A DNA stretch of 42,944 nucleotides, from positions 1-42,944 of the forward strand of contig CATVZP010000009.1 in the NCBI GenBank assembly GCA_958348565.1, in the 5' to 3' direction. The translations under genes and the position numbers were made by a program. Under the pieces are notes generated by a model. It was not told the DNA's origin. It did no database searches and worked only from the letters and a program-made list of their open reading frames with translations. Of the stretch, positions 6,753-13,797 are shown in pieces; positions within the stretch are counted from its first letter, which is position 1, and each line of letters opens with the position of its first letter. The stretch is from an uncultured Collinsella sp. (GTDB lineage: Bacteria > Actinomycetota > Coriobacteriia > Coriobacteriales > Coriobacteriaceae).

Positions 6753-8828
6753 ATGGGTGCTCCCAAGACTGGCAACGTAAGGAACGTGGTGCTCGTAGGC
6801 CAAGGCGGGGTGGGCAAGACTTCACTCGCCGAGGCCATGCTCCACCTTTCCGGTAAGACCGCCCGCCTGGGCGGCCACGACGGCACCAAGCCCACGCTCG
6901 ACTATGACCCCGAAGAGGTCAAGCGTTCATTCTCCATCTCGACGACCATCGCGCCGATCGATTGGAAGGGCGCCCGCATCAACGTGCTCGATGCCCCGTG
7001 CTACCCCGATTTTATCGGCGACGCCTTTGCCGCGATGAGCGTTTGCGAGACGGCGCTGTTTGTGGTCGACGCCGAGGCCGGCCCGCAGCCGACGACGGTC
7101 AAGCTCTGGTATGCCGCCGAGGACCTGCGCCTGGCGCGTGCGGTGTTCGTAAACCGCCTGTCGCGTCCCGAGGCCAGCTTTGCGACCACGATGGACCTGC
7201 TGCAGGAGCGCTTTGGCACGCGCCTAGGCGCCGTGACCCTCCCCTGGGGCGAGGGCGAGGACTTTGACGGCATTATCGACCTGGTGCGCATGAAGGCGCG
7301 CCATTGCAACGGCACCGAGGCCGTTGAGTCGGAGATCCCCGAGGAGTATCGTGCCCAGGCTGAGGAGGCCCACGACCATCTGTGCGAGTTGGTGGCCGAG
7401 GCCGACGATGAGCTGATGATGAAGTACCTGGAAGGCGAGGAGACACTGACGCAGGAGGAGCTCGAAGGCCTGCTGTCGAAAGCGATCGCCGAGCGCATCT
7501 TTGTGCCGGTCTTTGCGGGCGATTGCATTAAGGAGCAGGGCGTCAACTCGCTGATGGACGACATCGCCACGTACTTCCCGACGCCGACTGACTACGGCGA
7601 GATGCCGCTCATCGACGGCGACTCGCTCAAGATCTCGAGTGACGATGACCGTCCGGTGGCATTTGTGTTTAAGACACTGGCCGACCCGCAGCAGGGCCGG
7701 ATCAGCTTTATCAAGGTGCTGACGGGCACGCTTGAGCCGGGTCTTGAGCTGATCAATGCGCGCACGCGCAAGAGCGACCGTCTGGCTCACCTGTATGTGA
7801 TGTGCGGCCGCGACATGACCGAGGTCGGTCACGCCTATGCCGGCGACATTATCGTGGCGCCCAAGCTGGCGGCCGAGACGGGCGATACGCTCTCGATTAC
7901 CGGCAAGGTCGAGGCGGCGGCGTTTAAGTTCCCCAACTCGCAGTACCGCATCGCCATTGAGGCCGAGAACCGCGGCGACGAGGAAAAGCTCTATACGTTT
8001 ATTGAGAAAGCCTGCAAGGCCGATCCGACCATGAGCATCGATCGTGACGAGGAGACGGGCCAGACTATCATCTCCGCTGTGGGCGAGGCGCAGGTTTCGG
8101 TGCTTCTCAATCGTCTTGAGGACCGTACCAAGGTCGTGGCCAAAAGCGTGCCGATCCGCATTCCGTATCGCGAGACCATCCGCCGCACGGCAAGCGCCCA
8201 GGGTCGCCACAAGAAGCAGACCGGCGGCGCCGGTCAGTACGGCGACTGCTGGCTGCGCGTGGAGCCGCTCATTGGGCCCGACGGCACGAGCGACGGCTAT
8301 GAGTTTGTGGACGAGGTCGTAGGCGGCCGTATTCCGCGCTCGCTGATCCCCGCCGTGGACAAGGGCGTTCAGGAGACCATGAAGGACGGCATCATTGCCG
8401 GTTACCCGCTCACGGGCATTCGCGTGGCTGTGTACGACGGTTCGTATCACAGCGTCGACTCCAACGAGATGGCGTTCCGCGCGGCGGCTCGCATCGGCCT
8501 GCGCAAGGCATGCGCCGATGCTGACCCGGTGGTGCTGGAGCCCATCGAGGAAATCACGGTGACTATCCCCGAGAGCTATGCCGGCGCCGTGATGGGCGAC
8601 ATCTCGGCATCGCGCGGTCGCGTGACGGGCATGGAGACCGATGAGCGCGGCGATACCGTTGTTATTGCCCAGGCGTCGCTGGCCGAGCTGACGGATTATT
8701 CGACGCGCCTGCGCTCTATCACGCGCGGCACAGGCGACTTTACCATGAAGCCCGCAGGCTATGAGCAGGTGCCTTATGACGTTCAGGCCAAGCTGGTCGA
8801 GCGCTATGAGGAGGGCCGCGCCAAGTAA
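6753..8828 (+). CDS. Elongation factor G-like translational GTPase
   Basis: This 691-residue protein has the full EF-G layout: G domain, domain II, domain III, domain IV (QTGGAGQYGDCWLRVEP and following) and the C-terminal RNA-binding fold. P-loop GQGGVGKTS (16-24) is intact. The G3 motif, DTPGH in EF-G, is DAPCYPD (80-86), and the G4 motif, NKxD, is NRLS (134-137). This matches the EF-G-like/EF-G2 paralogue group of Actinobacteria rather than FusA. Loss of the G4 Asp suggests weak or altered guanine specificity. Its role is unknown; ribosome rescue, recycling or stress functions are possible. AAGGAGG precedes the ATG. It is monocistronic, with a terminator behind. Confidence 0.85.
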   Translation: MGAPKTGNVRNVVLVGQGGVGKTSLAEAMLHLSGKTARLGGHDGTKPTLDYDPEEVKRSFSISTTIAPIDWKGARINVLDAPCYPDFIGDAFAAMSVCETALFVVDAEAGPQPTTVKLWYAAEDLRLARAVFVNRLSRPEASFATTMDLLQERFGTRLGAVTLPWGEGEDFDGIIDLVRMKARHCNGTEAVESEIPEEYRAQAEEAHDHLCELVAEADDELMMKYLEGEETLTQEELEGLLSKAIAERIFVPVFAGDCIKEQGVNSLMDDIATYFPTPTDYGEMPLIDGDSLKISSDDDRPVAFVFKTLADPQQGRISFIKVLTGTLEPGLELINARTRKSDRLAHLYVMCGRDMTEVGHAYAGDIIVAPKLAAETGDTLSITGKVEAAAFKFPNSQYRIAIEAENRGDEEKLYTFIEKACKADPTMSIDRDEETGQTIISAVGEAQVSVLLNRLEDRTKVVAKSVPIRIPYRETIRRTASAQGRHKKQTGGAGQYGDCWLRVEPLIGPDGTSDGYEFVDEVVGGRIPRSLIPAVDKGVQETMKDGIIAGYPLTGIRVAVYDGSYHSVDSNEMAFRAAARIGLRKACADADPVVLEPIEEITVTIPESYAGAVMGDISASRGRVTGMETDERGDTVVIAQASLAELTDYSTRLRSITRGTGDFTMKPAGYEQVPYDVQAKLVERYEEGRAK

Positions 8829-8863
8829 CGTGTGGTTTTGCCTGCAATGTAGGTGCTGACGAA

Positions 8864-8893
8864 AAGGCCGCCCAGGGTAACCGGGGCGGCCTT
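8864..8893. terminator. Bidirectional intrinsic terminator
   Basis: A perfect 10-bp stem (AAGGCCGCCC / GGGCGGCCTT) lies between the convergent EF-G-like and nuclease genes. The minus strand reads into TTTTCG and the plus strand into ATTTG, so it probably serves mainly the nuclease gene but both units. Confidence 0.75.
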
Positions 8894-8956
8894 ATTTGAT
8901 CCGTATGCGACGGAGGAAAACGGATCATTTTTGGGTTACGGGCGGCGCGGTCGGCA

Positions 8957-9940
8957 CTAGTCTCCGGATGCCTGGTTGCGGCCGGTGGCGTAGTCGATCT
9001 GCACGTGCGGCTGCAGGTTGTAGCAGTACACGTGGAAGCAGAGGGCCTTGCCGTGGTCCTCGATCGATTGCGCTTCCAGACGAACGCCACGACAGACGAG
9101 TTCCTCTTCGTTGTACATGGGCGTGACGCGGTAGAGCACGTGGTTGCCCGTGTCGTGGATGTAGTCGAGGATCTGCTCTTCAAACGGCAGCATGCCCGTC
9201 TCGTTGAGATAGCGCGTGCCGGTGAGGAGATTTTTGCGGTTGGCGTTTTCGCCGCAGAGCGACCAGGCGATAAGGTGGCAGCGGTTGTAGAGGCTCTGGC
9301 CTGGAATAAAGTCGTAGCGCTGCTGATGCCATCCGGCGGGGTGGATACGCGAGATGTCGCCGCGCTTGCCCTGTCCGAGCGACTCGGGGCCTACGCAGGC
9401 GAGCGCCTTGCGAGTGCGGCCCAGGCTGTCGAGCTTGGAGAATTTCTTAAAGCAGCCTTCTTCGGTGGCACGCTCATACTCGTCAAGCGTGAACGACGGC
9501 GTGCCGAGCGGGTGCGTGCTGTCGGCGCGAAGGGCGATGTAGGGGTTGCCGGCGTAGTCGGGAATGCTGCTGAGATAAACACCGCGGGCGCGGTTGAGGT
9601 CGGGGTTTTCCACCTCGTCGATGGGGACGGTGGAGCTGTCCTCGGCAACGTTGTCGTTGGTGTTGGTCGCGGTGGATTCGGAGCCATCACCAGGGTCTTG
9701 GCTATTTTGAGAGTCCGAGGAGCTCGCTGTTCCTGATTCGAGCCGAGCGACCAGGTCCGCCTCGTCATCGGTGCGGCTGGGACTCTCGTTTTGCTTCTCG
9801 GCCAGGGCTGCCGCCTGTTCATCGCTTTGCGGCGACAGCAGCTTGGGAGCTCCGTCGAGCGATCCCGTAAACAACGCAAACCCCAGCACCACGGCGGTGC
9901 CGATGGAAAGTACTTGCTTGTAGGCGGACTTGCGCGACAT
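8957..9940 (-). CDS. Secreted DNA/RNA non-specific endonuclease (EndA/NucA-like)
   Basis: This 327-residue protein begins with a basic start and one hydrophobic segment (about residues 10-26), so it is exported or membrane-anchored. A low-complexity Ser/Asp/Asn/Glu linker (about 35-115) follows. The C-terminal domain has LYNRCHLIAWSL (His222), NLLTGTRYLNETGMLPFE and HVLYRVTPMY. These match the beta-beta-alpha-metal nuclease group of streptococcal EndA and streptodornase, with NRCH in place of the more common DRGH. The likely role is degrading extracellular DNA for nutrition, biofilm or DNA uptake. AGGAG sits 6 bp before the ATG. Confidence 0.85.
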   Translation of the reverse strand: MSRKSAYKQVLSIGTAVVLGFALFTGSLDGAPKLLSPQSDEQAAALAEKQNESPSRTDDEADLVARLESGTASSSDSQNSQDPGDGSESTATNTNDNVAEDSSTVPIDEVENPDLNRARGVYLSSIPDYAGNPYIALRADSTHPLGTPSFTLDEYERATEEGCFKKFSKLDSLGRTRKALACVGPESLGQGKRGDISRIHPAGWHQQRYDFIPGQSLYNRCHLIAWSLCGENANRKNLLTGTRYLNETGMLPFEEQILDYIHDTGNHVLYRVTPMYNEEELVCRGVRLEAQSIEDHGKALCFHVYCYNLQPHVQIDYATGRNQASGD

Positions 9941-10109
9941 TGAGGCTCCTGGATGGACGGTTGGGAATCTACCAGTCTAGCAGGAGCCGGCAGAGGCCGT
10001 TCTGTCGAACAAATACTTAAGATTTGGGACAAACGCTACGGATTCATTTACCTCATATGGAGCTGCGGCGGTTGTGTACATAAAGCTATTCGGCGTTTCC
10101 CCAGATAAT

Positions 10110-10144
10110 ACCTGCCAAAATAAACCTGTTCCTTTTTGGTAGGT
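10110..10144. repeat. Palindromic repeat, second copy of the 13314 element
   Basis: Arms ACCTGCCAAAA (10110-10120) and TTTTGGTAGGT (10134-10144) flank AACCTGTTCC. The sequence matches the reverse complement of 13317-13351 at all but about four of 35 positions. It lies in the 380-bp gap between the nuclease and larE genes, which otherwise holds only hairpins at 10217-10243 and 10296-10318 and no gene. Confidence 0.7.
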
Positions 10145-10216
10145 CAGTTAACGCAGTCCAGGTTGAGCATATGCGAGCGAGCGGGCTTCGGGTGCGGTAA
10201 GGTGACGTGAAACAAG

Positions 10217-10243
10217 CGGGCGCTGACCTTTTGGTCGCGCCCG
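10217..10243. terminator. Hairpin downstream of larE
   Basis: CGGGCGC / GCGCCCG arms with an inner GACC-TTTT-GGTC stem. On the minus strand it is followed by CTTGTTTC, so it could terminate larE transcription. Confidence 0.4.
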
Positions 10244-10295
10244 TGAAGTTGAGCGTCAGATTGCCGTGCCCGGAGCCCGCGCAGCGCCGAGCAGG

Positions 10296-10318
10296 TACGC
10301 CGTTTGTAAAACGGCGTA
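10296..10318 (-). terminator. Hairpin directly after larE
   Basis: A 10-bp perfect stem (TACGCCGTTT / AAACGGCGTA) with a 3-nt loop starts 3 bp after the larE stop codon. There is no T-run; a terminator or 3' end protector. Confidence 0.45.
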
Positions 10319-10320
10319 AC

Positions 10321-11199
10321 CTAAAGGTTCATGTTGCCGTGGATGTAGGGGGTGACCTCGGGGGAGATGTGGCCGCAGCCCAGCTCGCGCAGCGCGGACT
10401 CGATAGCGGCGGGCAGTGGGGCCTTGCCCTCGGCATCGACGGTGCCGCCGCCGAGGGCGGCGATCTTGGCGACATCTGCGGGCGCGGCCTCGATATGCAT
10501 GCAGCCGCCGATCAGGCGCGCGCGTACCTGTGCCAGATCAATATCGTGCAGGTAATCCTCGCAGGCGCGGATTAAATCGACCTTCTCGCGCGTAAGCTCC
10601 TCGCCCGTGGGAACGCGCGTGGCAAGACAGGCTCCCGCCGGTAGGTTCCAAACGGGATAGCCCCATGCGCGCAACAGCTCGCGCTCTTCGTCCTTGGTAA
10701 AGCCGACCTCCATAAGAGGGGAGCGTACGCCGAGCTCTTCTGCCGCGCGCATGCCGGGGCGGTAGTCGCCGCGATCGCTTGCATTGCTGCCATCGATGAC
10801 GGTGGGAAAGCCGAGCGACTTGGCGTGGTTGACGATAGCGGTAAAGCCGGCGTGCTTGCAGTGGTAGCAGCGATTGGCATCGTTGCAGGTTACTTGGGGG
10901 AGCTGCAACTGATCGACCGAAAGATTGAGCACGGGGAGCTTAAAATGTGGCTCCTCGTTGGCTTGCCCGTCAACGGATCGCTCAAACGAAGCCTGTTCGG
11001 GCGTGCCGATGAGCGGCGTGGTGAGGTGGACGAGAAGCGTGCTAGCAGGCATGATGCGGGCGCAGACCGCGGCCAAAAAGCTGCTGTCGACGCCGCCGGA
11101 AAAGCCGATGGCAACGCGTCCGTATGCCAAAAGCAGCTGCTCGAGCTCTGCGAGTTTGTCCTGAAGCTCCTTTGCAGGTGCGGTGGTGTCTGAAAACAT
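10321..11199 (-). CDS. larE: ATP-dependent sacrificial sulfur transferase LarE
   Basis: This 292-residue PP-loop enzyme should adenylate the carboxylates of the nickel-pincer precursor and insert sulfur, in building the cofactor of lactate racemase and related enzymes. The PP-loop is FSGGVDSS (33-40). NRCYHCK (Cys111, Cys114), DGSNASDRGDYRPG and PAGACLATRVPTG follow. Cys191 in the last motif aligns with the sacrificial Cys of the Lactobacillus enzyme, and no extra Cys pair for an iron-sulfur type is seen there. larB, larC and larA are not in this window, so the client enzyme is unknown. AAGGATC precedes the ATG and a near-consensus promoter lies upstream. Confidence 0.9.
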   Translation of the reverse strand: MFSDTTAPAKELQDKLAELEQLLLAYGRVAIGFSGGVDSSFLAAVCARIMPASTLLVHLTTPLIGTPEQASFERSVDGQANEEPHFKLPVLNLSVDQLQLPQVTCNDANRCYHCKHAGFTAIVNHAKSLGFPTVIDGSNASDRGDYRPGMRAAEELGVRSPLMEVGFTKDEERELLRAWGYPVWNLPAGACLATRVPTGEELTREKVDLIRACEDYLHDIDLAQVRARLIGGCMHIEAAPADVAKIAALGGGTVDAEGKAPLPAAIESALRELGCGHISPEVTPYIHGNMNL

Positions 11200-11233
11200 G
11201 AATTGATCCTTACCAATATGTACTCGGTCAAAA

Positions 11234-11261
11234 ACTATAATCCTACCGGACTGCTTGTCAT
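11234..11261 (-). promoter_or_regulatory. Promoter of larE
   Basis: On the minus strand ATGACA (plus 11256-11261) and TATAGT (plus 11234-11239) are spaced by 16 bp, each one base from consensus, giving a transcript start close to the larE ATG at 11199. Confidence 0.6.
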
Positions 11262-11372
11262 AAGACTTCTATCTATGTAACGAAAGTGCAATATGGTATA
11301 TACGTTATATACAAGTTGCTAAATGCGGTAAAGTTGCGGTAATGCGATAGCGAGAGCCGATGGGGGACCGAT

Positions 11373-12023
11373 ATGATCAAGGCTGTTATTTTTGACATGG
11401 ACGGAACGCTGGTCGATACCGAGCGTTTGGGCATTAAGGCATGGAAGGCGGGCTCTGCCGAGCTGGGGGTCGCGATTGATGAAGCGCTGATCCATCAGTT
11501 TATCGGCCGCACGCTGCCCGATGTTATGGACATCCTCGATAAGCATTATGGCAGCCATGAAACCACCGAGGCGGTCTATGTCCGCCACAAGGAGATTCGC
11601 GACGAGATGGTCAAGACCGAACTGGAGCTTAAGGCCGGTGCCGCCGAGTGCATAGACGAGCTGCTGGCTGCGGGCTATCATGTGGGCCTTGCGACGTCGT
11701 CGCGCCTCGCTACGGCTGAACGCAACCTTAAGATGGTCGGCCTCTTTGACAAGTTTGAAACGGTGACCTGTGGCGAGGACGTCGTGCACGGCAAGCCCGA
11801 CCCCGAGATGTATCTGCTCGCCTGCGAGCGCGCGGGCTTTGCCCCCGAGGAATGTGCCGTGGTCGAGGATTCGCGCAACGGCTGCGTCTCGGGCATCACG
11901 GCCGGCTGCCATGTCTTTGCCGTGCCCGATATCGTCCCACTGCCGCAGGATGTGGTGGATGGCTGCGAGGCCGTGCTCGATTCGCTGTTCGACCTGGCGG
12001 CGGCGGTCAAGGCCGTACGCTAG
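11373..12023 (+). CDS. HAD-superfamily hydrolase, subfamily IA (beta-phosphoglucomutase/phosphatase-like)
   Basis: This 216-residue protein has the four HAD motifs: FDMDGT with nucleophile Asp8 and acid/base Asp10; the Ser of LATSSRLA; Lys in HGKPDPEMYL; and VVEDSRNG. A helical cap (about residues 15-80) marks subfamily IA. Family members dephosphorylate sugar phosphates or interconvert hexose 1- and 6-phosphates. The substrate is not determined. ATG 11373 follows GGGGGACC. The gene converges on a LacI-type regulator that shares its terminator, which does not prove a functional link. Confidence 0.88.
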   Translation: MIKAVIFDMDGTLVDTERLGIKAWKAGSAELGVAIDEALIHQFIGRTLPDVMDILDKHYGSHETTEAVYVRHKEIRDEMVKTELELKAGAAECIDELLAAGYHVGLATSSRLATAERNLKMVGLFDKFETVTCGEDVVHGKPDPEMYLLACERAGFAPEECAVVEDSRNGCVSGITAGCHVFAVPDIVPLPQDVVDGCEAVLDSLFDLAAAVKAVR

Positions 12024-12071
12024 GCAATTGCGGCGTTGAAGCGAGCAATTGGCCGTCTGTGCGCTTAAGCA

Positions 12072-12101
12072 AAAGGGGCCCGGCAATGGTCGGGCCCCTT
12101 T
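12072..12101. terminator. Bidirectional terminator between HAD and LacI-type genes
   Basis: An 11-bp perfect stem (AAAGGGGCCCG / CGGGCCCCTTT) with an 8-nt loop, flanked on both sides by CTTAAGC, lies between convergent genes. Confidence 0.8.
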
Positions 12102-12136
12102 CGCTTAAGCGGCGTTTTGGCATACTGGCCGACGTG

Positions 12137-13249
12137 CTATAGATATGCGCCTAGGTTGATGGCCGTGGCGTCGGTCTGGTTGCTTGCCTGGGTGCTGGCG
12201 CGCTCCAGTAGAAACGGACGTACCAATTCTTGGCGGTTGATATCCTCGGCGGTGGCGACTGCGGTGACGGTGCGCGCTGCAGAGCCGACGCGGATATGCT
12301 TGGTCTTTGCCGGGGCTTTGTTCTCAATCTGCTCCATCAGCAACTGAACGCCCTTGCGGCCAATTTCGTAACCCGGCGGTGCCACGGTGGTGAGGGGAAC
12401 CGACCCGCTCCAGGCGAGTGGGTTGCCGTCGCATCCGGCCACGCGAACCTGCTCGGGGACGGAGATGCCTTTGTCGACCAATGCCGAGATAACGCCCGAG
12501 GCTAACACGTCGGTCAGGCCGACGACAAAATCGGGGCGTTCGTCGGCAGGGCGCCCGGCAATCTGAGCGCCAATGCTGTAGCCGTCGGCTGCGGTATTCC
12601 ACTCTCCGGCGTCAATGACTTCAATTTTGATATCGGGATGCAGGGCGAGGGCCTTGTGAATGCCAAGTACGCGCAGGGTGAGCTGCATGAATGCCGCTCT
12701 GCCCACAACGGTGATATGACGTGCGCCGCGGGCGATGGCGAGCTCGGCGATAATGCGCCCCTGTGCCTCGTTGTCGGCGGCCACGTAGTAACCGGGCTCG
12801 GAGCAGTGGATGTCCAGATGGACGATCGGCACGGGCATCTTGGTCGTTGCGGGGTGCCAGTCGGGGGACGCCATGGGCTGAACCATGACGCCGGACATTT
12901 GCGTGCCCATAAAGTAGCGCAGGTAATGGTCCTGGAGAATATCGTCATTATCGGCGTTGGCGATGAGCAGGTCGTAACCGTGCTTGCGGGCCTCGTTATG
13001 GGCGCCGCTGGCAATTTGGAGCGAAAAACCGTGGTCGAGACGGGGAAGGACCAGGCCAAAGGACTTGGTGGTGCCGCCCGCGAGCTGACGGGCGCTTTGG
13101 TTGGGCAGATAGCCAAGGCGATTGATGGTCTCGTTGATGAGCTTGAGGGTCTCGGGGCGCAGCTTTTCGGGGTGGTTGAGTGCGTTGGAAACCGTGCCCA
13201 GCGAAACCCCTGCCTCGCGCGCGACGTCGCTGATTTTAACCTTTGCCAT
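12137..13249 (-). CDS. LacI-family transcriptional regulator
   Basis: This 370-residue protein has an N-terminal LacI helix-turn-helix (KISDVAREAGVSLGTVSNALNHPEKL), the hinge (LGYLPNQSARQLAGG) and a periplasmic-binding-protein-like effector domain (SFGLVLPRLDHGF and on). It should bind a palindromic operator and release it, or bind it more tightly, with a small sugar-like ligand. ATG 13249 is chosen because AAGGGG lies just before it and the helix-turn-helix begins at residue 5; the frame could extend upstream to 13294. A LacI-like palindrome in its own leader suggests autoregulation. The target genes are not obvious from the neighbours (HAD hydrolase convergent, glmS divergent). Confidence 0.9.
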   Translation of the reverse strand: MAKVKISDVAREAGVSLGTVSNALNHPEKLRPETLKLINETINRLGYLPNQSARQLAGGTTKSFGLVLPRLDHGFSLQIASGAHNEARKHGYDLLIANADNDDILQDHYLRYFMGTQMSGVMVQPMASPDWHPATTKMPVPIVHLDIHCSEPGYYVAADNEAQGRIIAELAIARGARHITVVGRAAFMQLTLRVLGIHKALALHPDIKIEVIDAGEWNTAADGYSIGAQIAGRPADERPDFVVGLTDVLASGVISALVDKGISVPEQVRVAGCDGNPLAWSGSVPLTTVAPPGYEIGRKGVQLLMEQIENKAPAKTKHIRVGSAARTVTAVATAEDINRQELVRPFLLERASTQASNQTDATAINLGAYL

Positions 13250-13259
13250 AGCGGCCCCT

Positions 13260-13273
13260 TTGATGCGTTTCAA
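13260..13273. promoter_or_regulatory. Putative LacI-type operator
   Basis: TTGAtgCGttTCAA has the half-site TTGA/TCAA symmetry around a central CG that LacI-family operators show. It lies between the -10 box and start codon of the LacI-type gene, an autorepression position. Confidence 0.5.
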
Positions 13274-13284
13274 GTACAAGCCAG

Positions 13285-13315
13285 ATTGTAGCATCGCCCG
13301 CCCCTAGGGTGTCAA
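13285..13315 (-). promoter_or_regulatory. Promoter of the LacI-type regulator
   Basis: On the minus strand a perfect TTGACA (plus 13310-13315) and TACAAT (plus 13285-13290) are spaced by 19 bp, slightly long. The -35 box touches the edge of the palindromic repeat that begins at 13314. Confidence 0.5.
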
Positions 13316-13354
13316 AACCTGCCAATTAGGGACAGGTTTATTTTGGCAGGTTTT
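13314..13354. repeat. Palindromic repeat A of the 13.3-kb cluster
   Basis: AAAACCTGCCAA (13314-13325) and TTGGCAGGTTTT (13343-13354) flank a centre containing GGGACAGG. The inverted copy at 10110-10144 is almost the same sequence. Confidence 0.7.
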
Positions 13355-13381
13355 ATCTGGGAAAACGATGCTGCCAGCGCG

Positions 13382-13416
13382 ACCACCACGAAGGGGACAG
13401 GCTCCTTTGTGGTGAT
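13382..13416. repeat. Palindromic repeat B of the 13.3-kb cluster
   Basis: Arms ACCACCACGAAGG and CCTTTGTGGTGAT pair with two mismatches around GGACAGGCT. It is related to repeat E at 13607 and the repeat at 15715 by the CCACCAC arm and the GGGACAG core. Confidence 0.65.
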
Positions 13417-13438
13417 TTGAGCTGCCCGGGCCTTCAAT

Positions 13439-13497
13439 TGTCTCGATCTGTAACATCTGGGCGGCAAAACCGGCTCTACCTGTTACAAATCGAGACA
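13439..13497. repeat. Palindromic repeat C, 17-bp arms
   Basis: TGTCTCGATCTGTAACA (13439-13455) and TGTTACAAATCGAGACA (13481-13497) pair with one mismatch across a 25-nt centre. Repeat D, 22 bp further on, has the same arms and the same spacing. Confidence 0.75.
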
Positions 13498-13519
13498 TAG
13501 CGCAGGGGCCGAACCGTAA

Positions 13520-13577
13520 TGTCTCGATCTGTAACACCAAGCCGGCTTCCGGAGCCCCAGATGTTACAGATCGAGAT
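13520..13577. repeat. Palindromic repeat D, same arms as C
   Basis: The left arm (13520-13536) is identical to that of repeat C. The right arm (13562-13576) pairs over 15 bp. The centre is again 25 nt but differs in sequence, so the arms rather than the centre are conserved. Confidence 0.75.
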
Positions 13578-13606
13578 CTTTCGCCGGGACAGAGCGCCGC
13601 CTCGGT

Positions 13607-13649
13607 CCAAACCACCACAAAGGCGCCTGTCCCCATCGTGGTGGTTTGG
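13607..13649. repeat. Palindromic repeat E of the 13.3-kb cluster
   Basis: Perfect 12-bp arms CCAAACCACCAC / GTGGTGGTTTGG surround a 19-nt centre with CCTGTCCCC. Repeats A-E fill most of the 548-bp gap between the LacI-type gene and glmS; the rest is the two promoter regions. Confidence 0.75.
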
Positions 13650-13718
13650 GCATGTGTGCATCGAGTGGTATCTAAGTTGAGACACCACTTCTGGTATATC
13701 AGCTTGCGTTTGCGTGAG

Positions 13719-13724
13719 TACAAT
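13719..13724 (+). promoter_or_regulatory. Likely -10 box of glmS
   Basis: TACAAT lies 73 bp before the glmS ATG. No good -35 is seen at the right distance, so only the -10 is proposed. Confidence 0.35.
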
Positions 13725-13797
13725 ACTCGAACGTTATACGTCTCAGCGCCCATGTGCGTGGACGTTTTGCAGTCACGCGGACGAAGGGATTTATCCT

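Noticed and set aside
7224..8450. Long minus-strand frame opposite the EF-G-like gene
   Set aside because: Antisense shadow of a gene with conserved domains; no ribosome-binding site or similarity.
13439..13577. CRISPR-like repeats
   Set aside because: Only two units, each itself a long palindrome with differing centres; no array of uniform repeats and spacers and no cas genes.
13640..13797. glmS ribozyme in the glmS leader
   Set aside because: The leader is short and mostly promoter; no ribozyme core or cleavage-site context was recognised, and the ribozyme is typical of Firmicutes.
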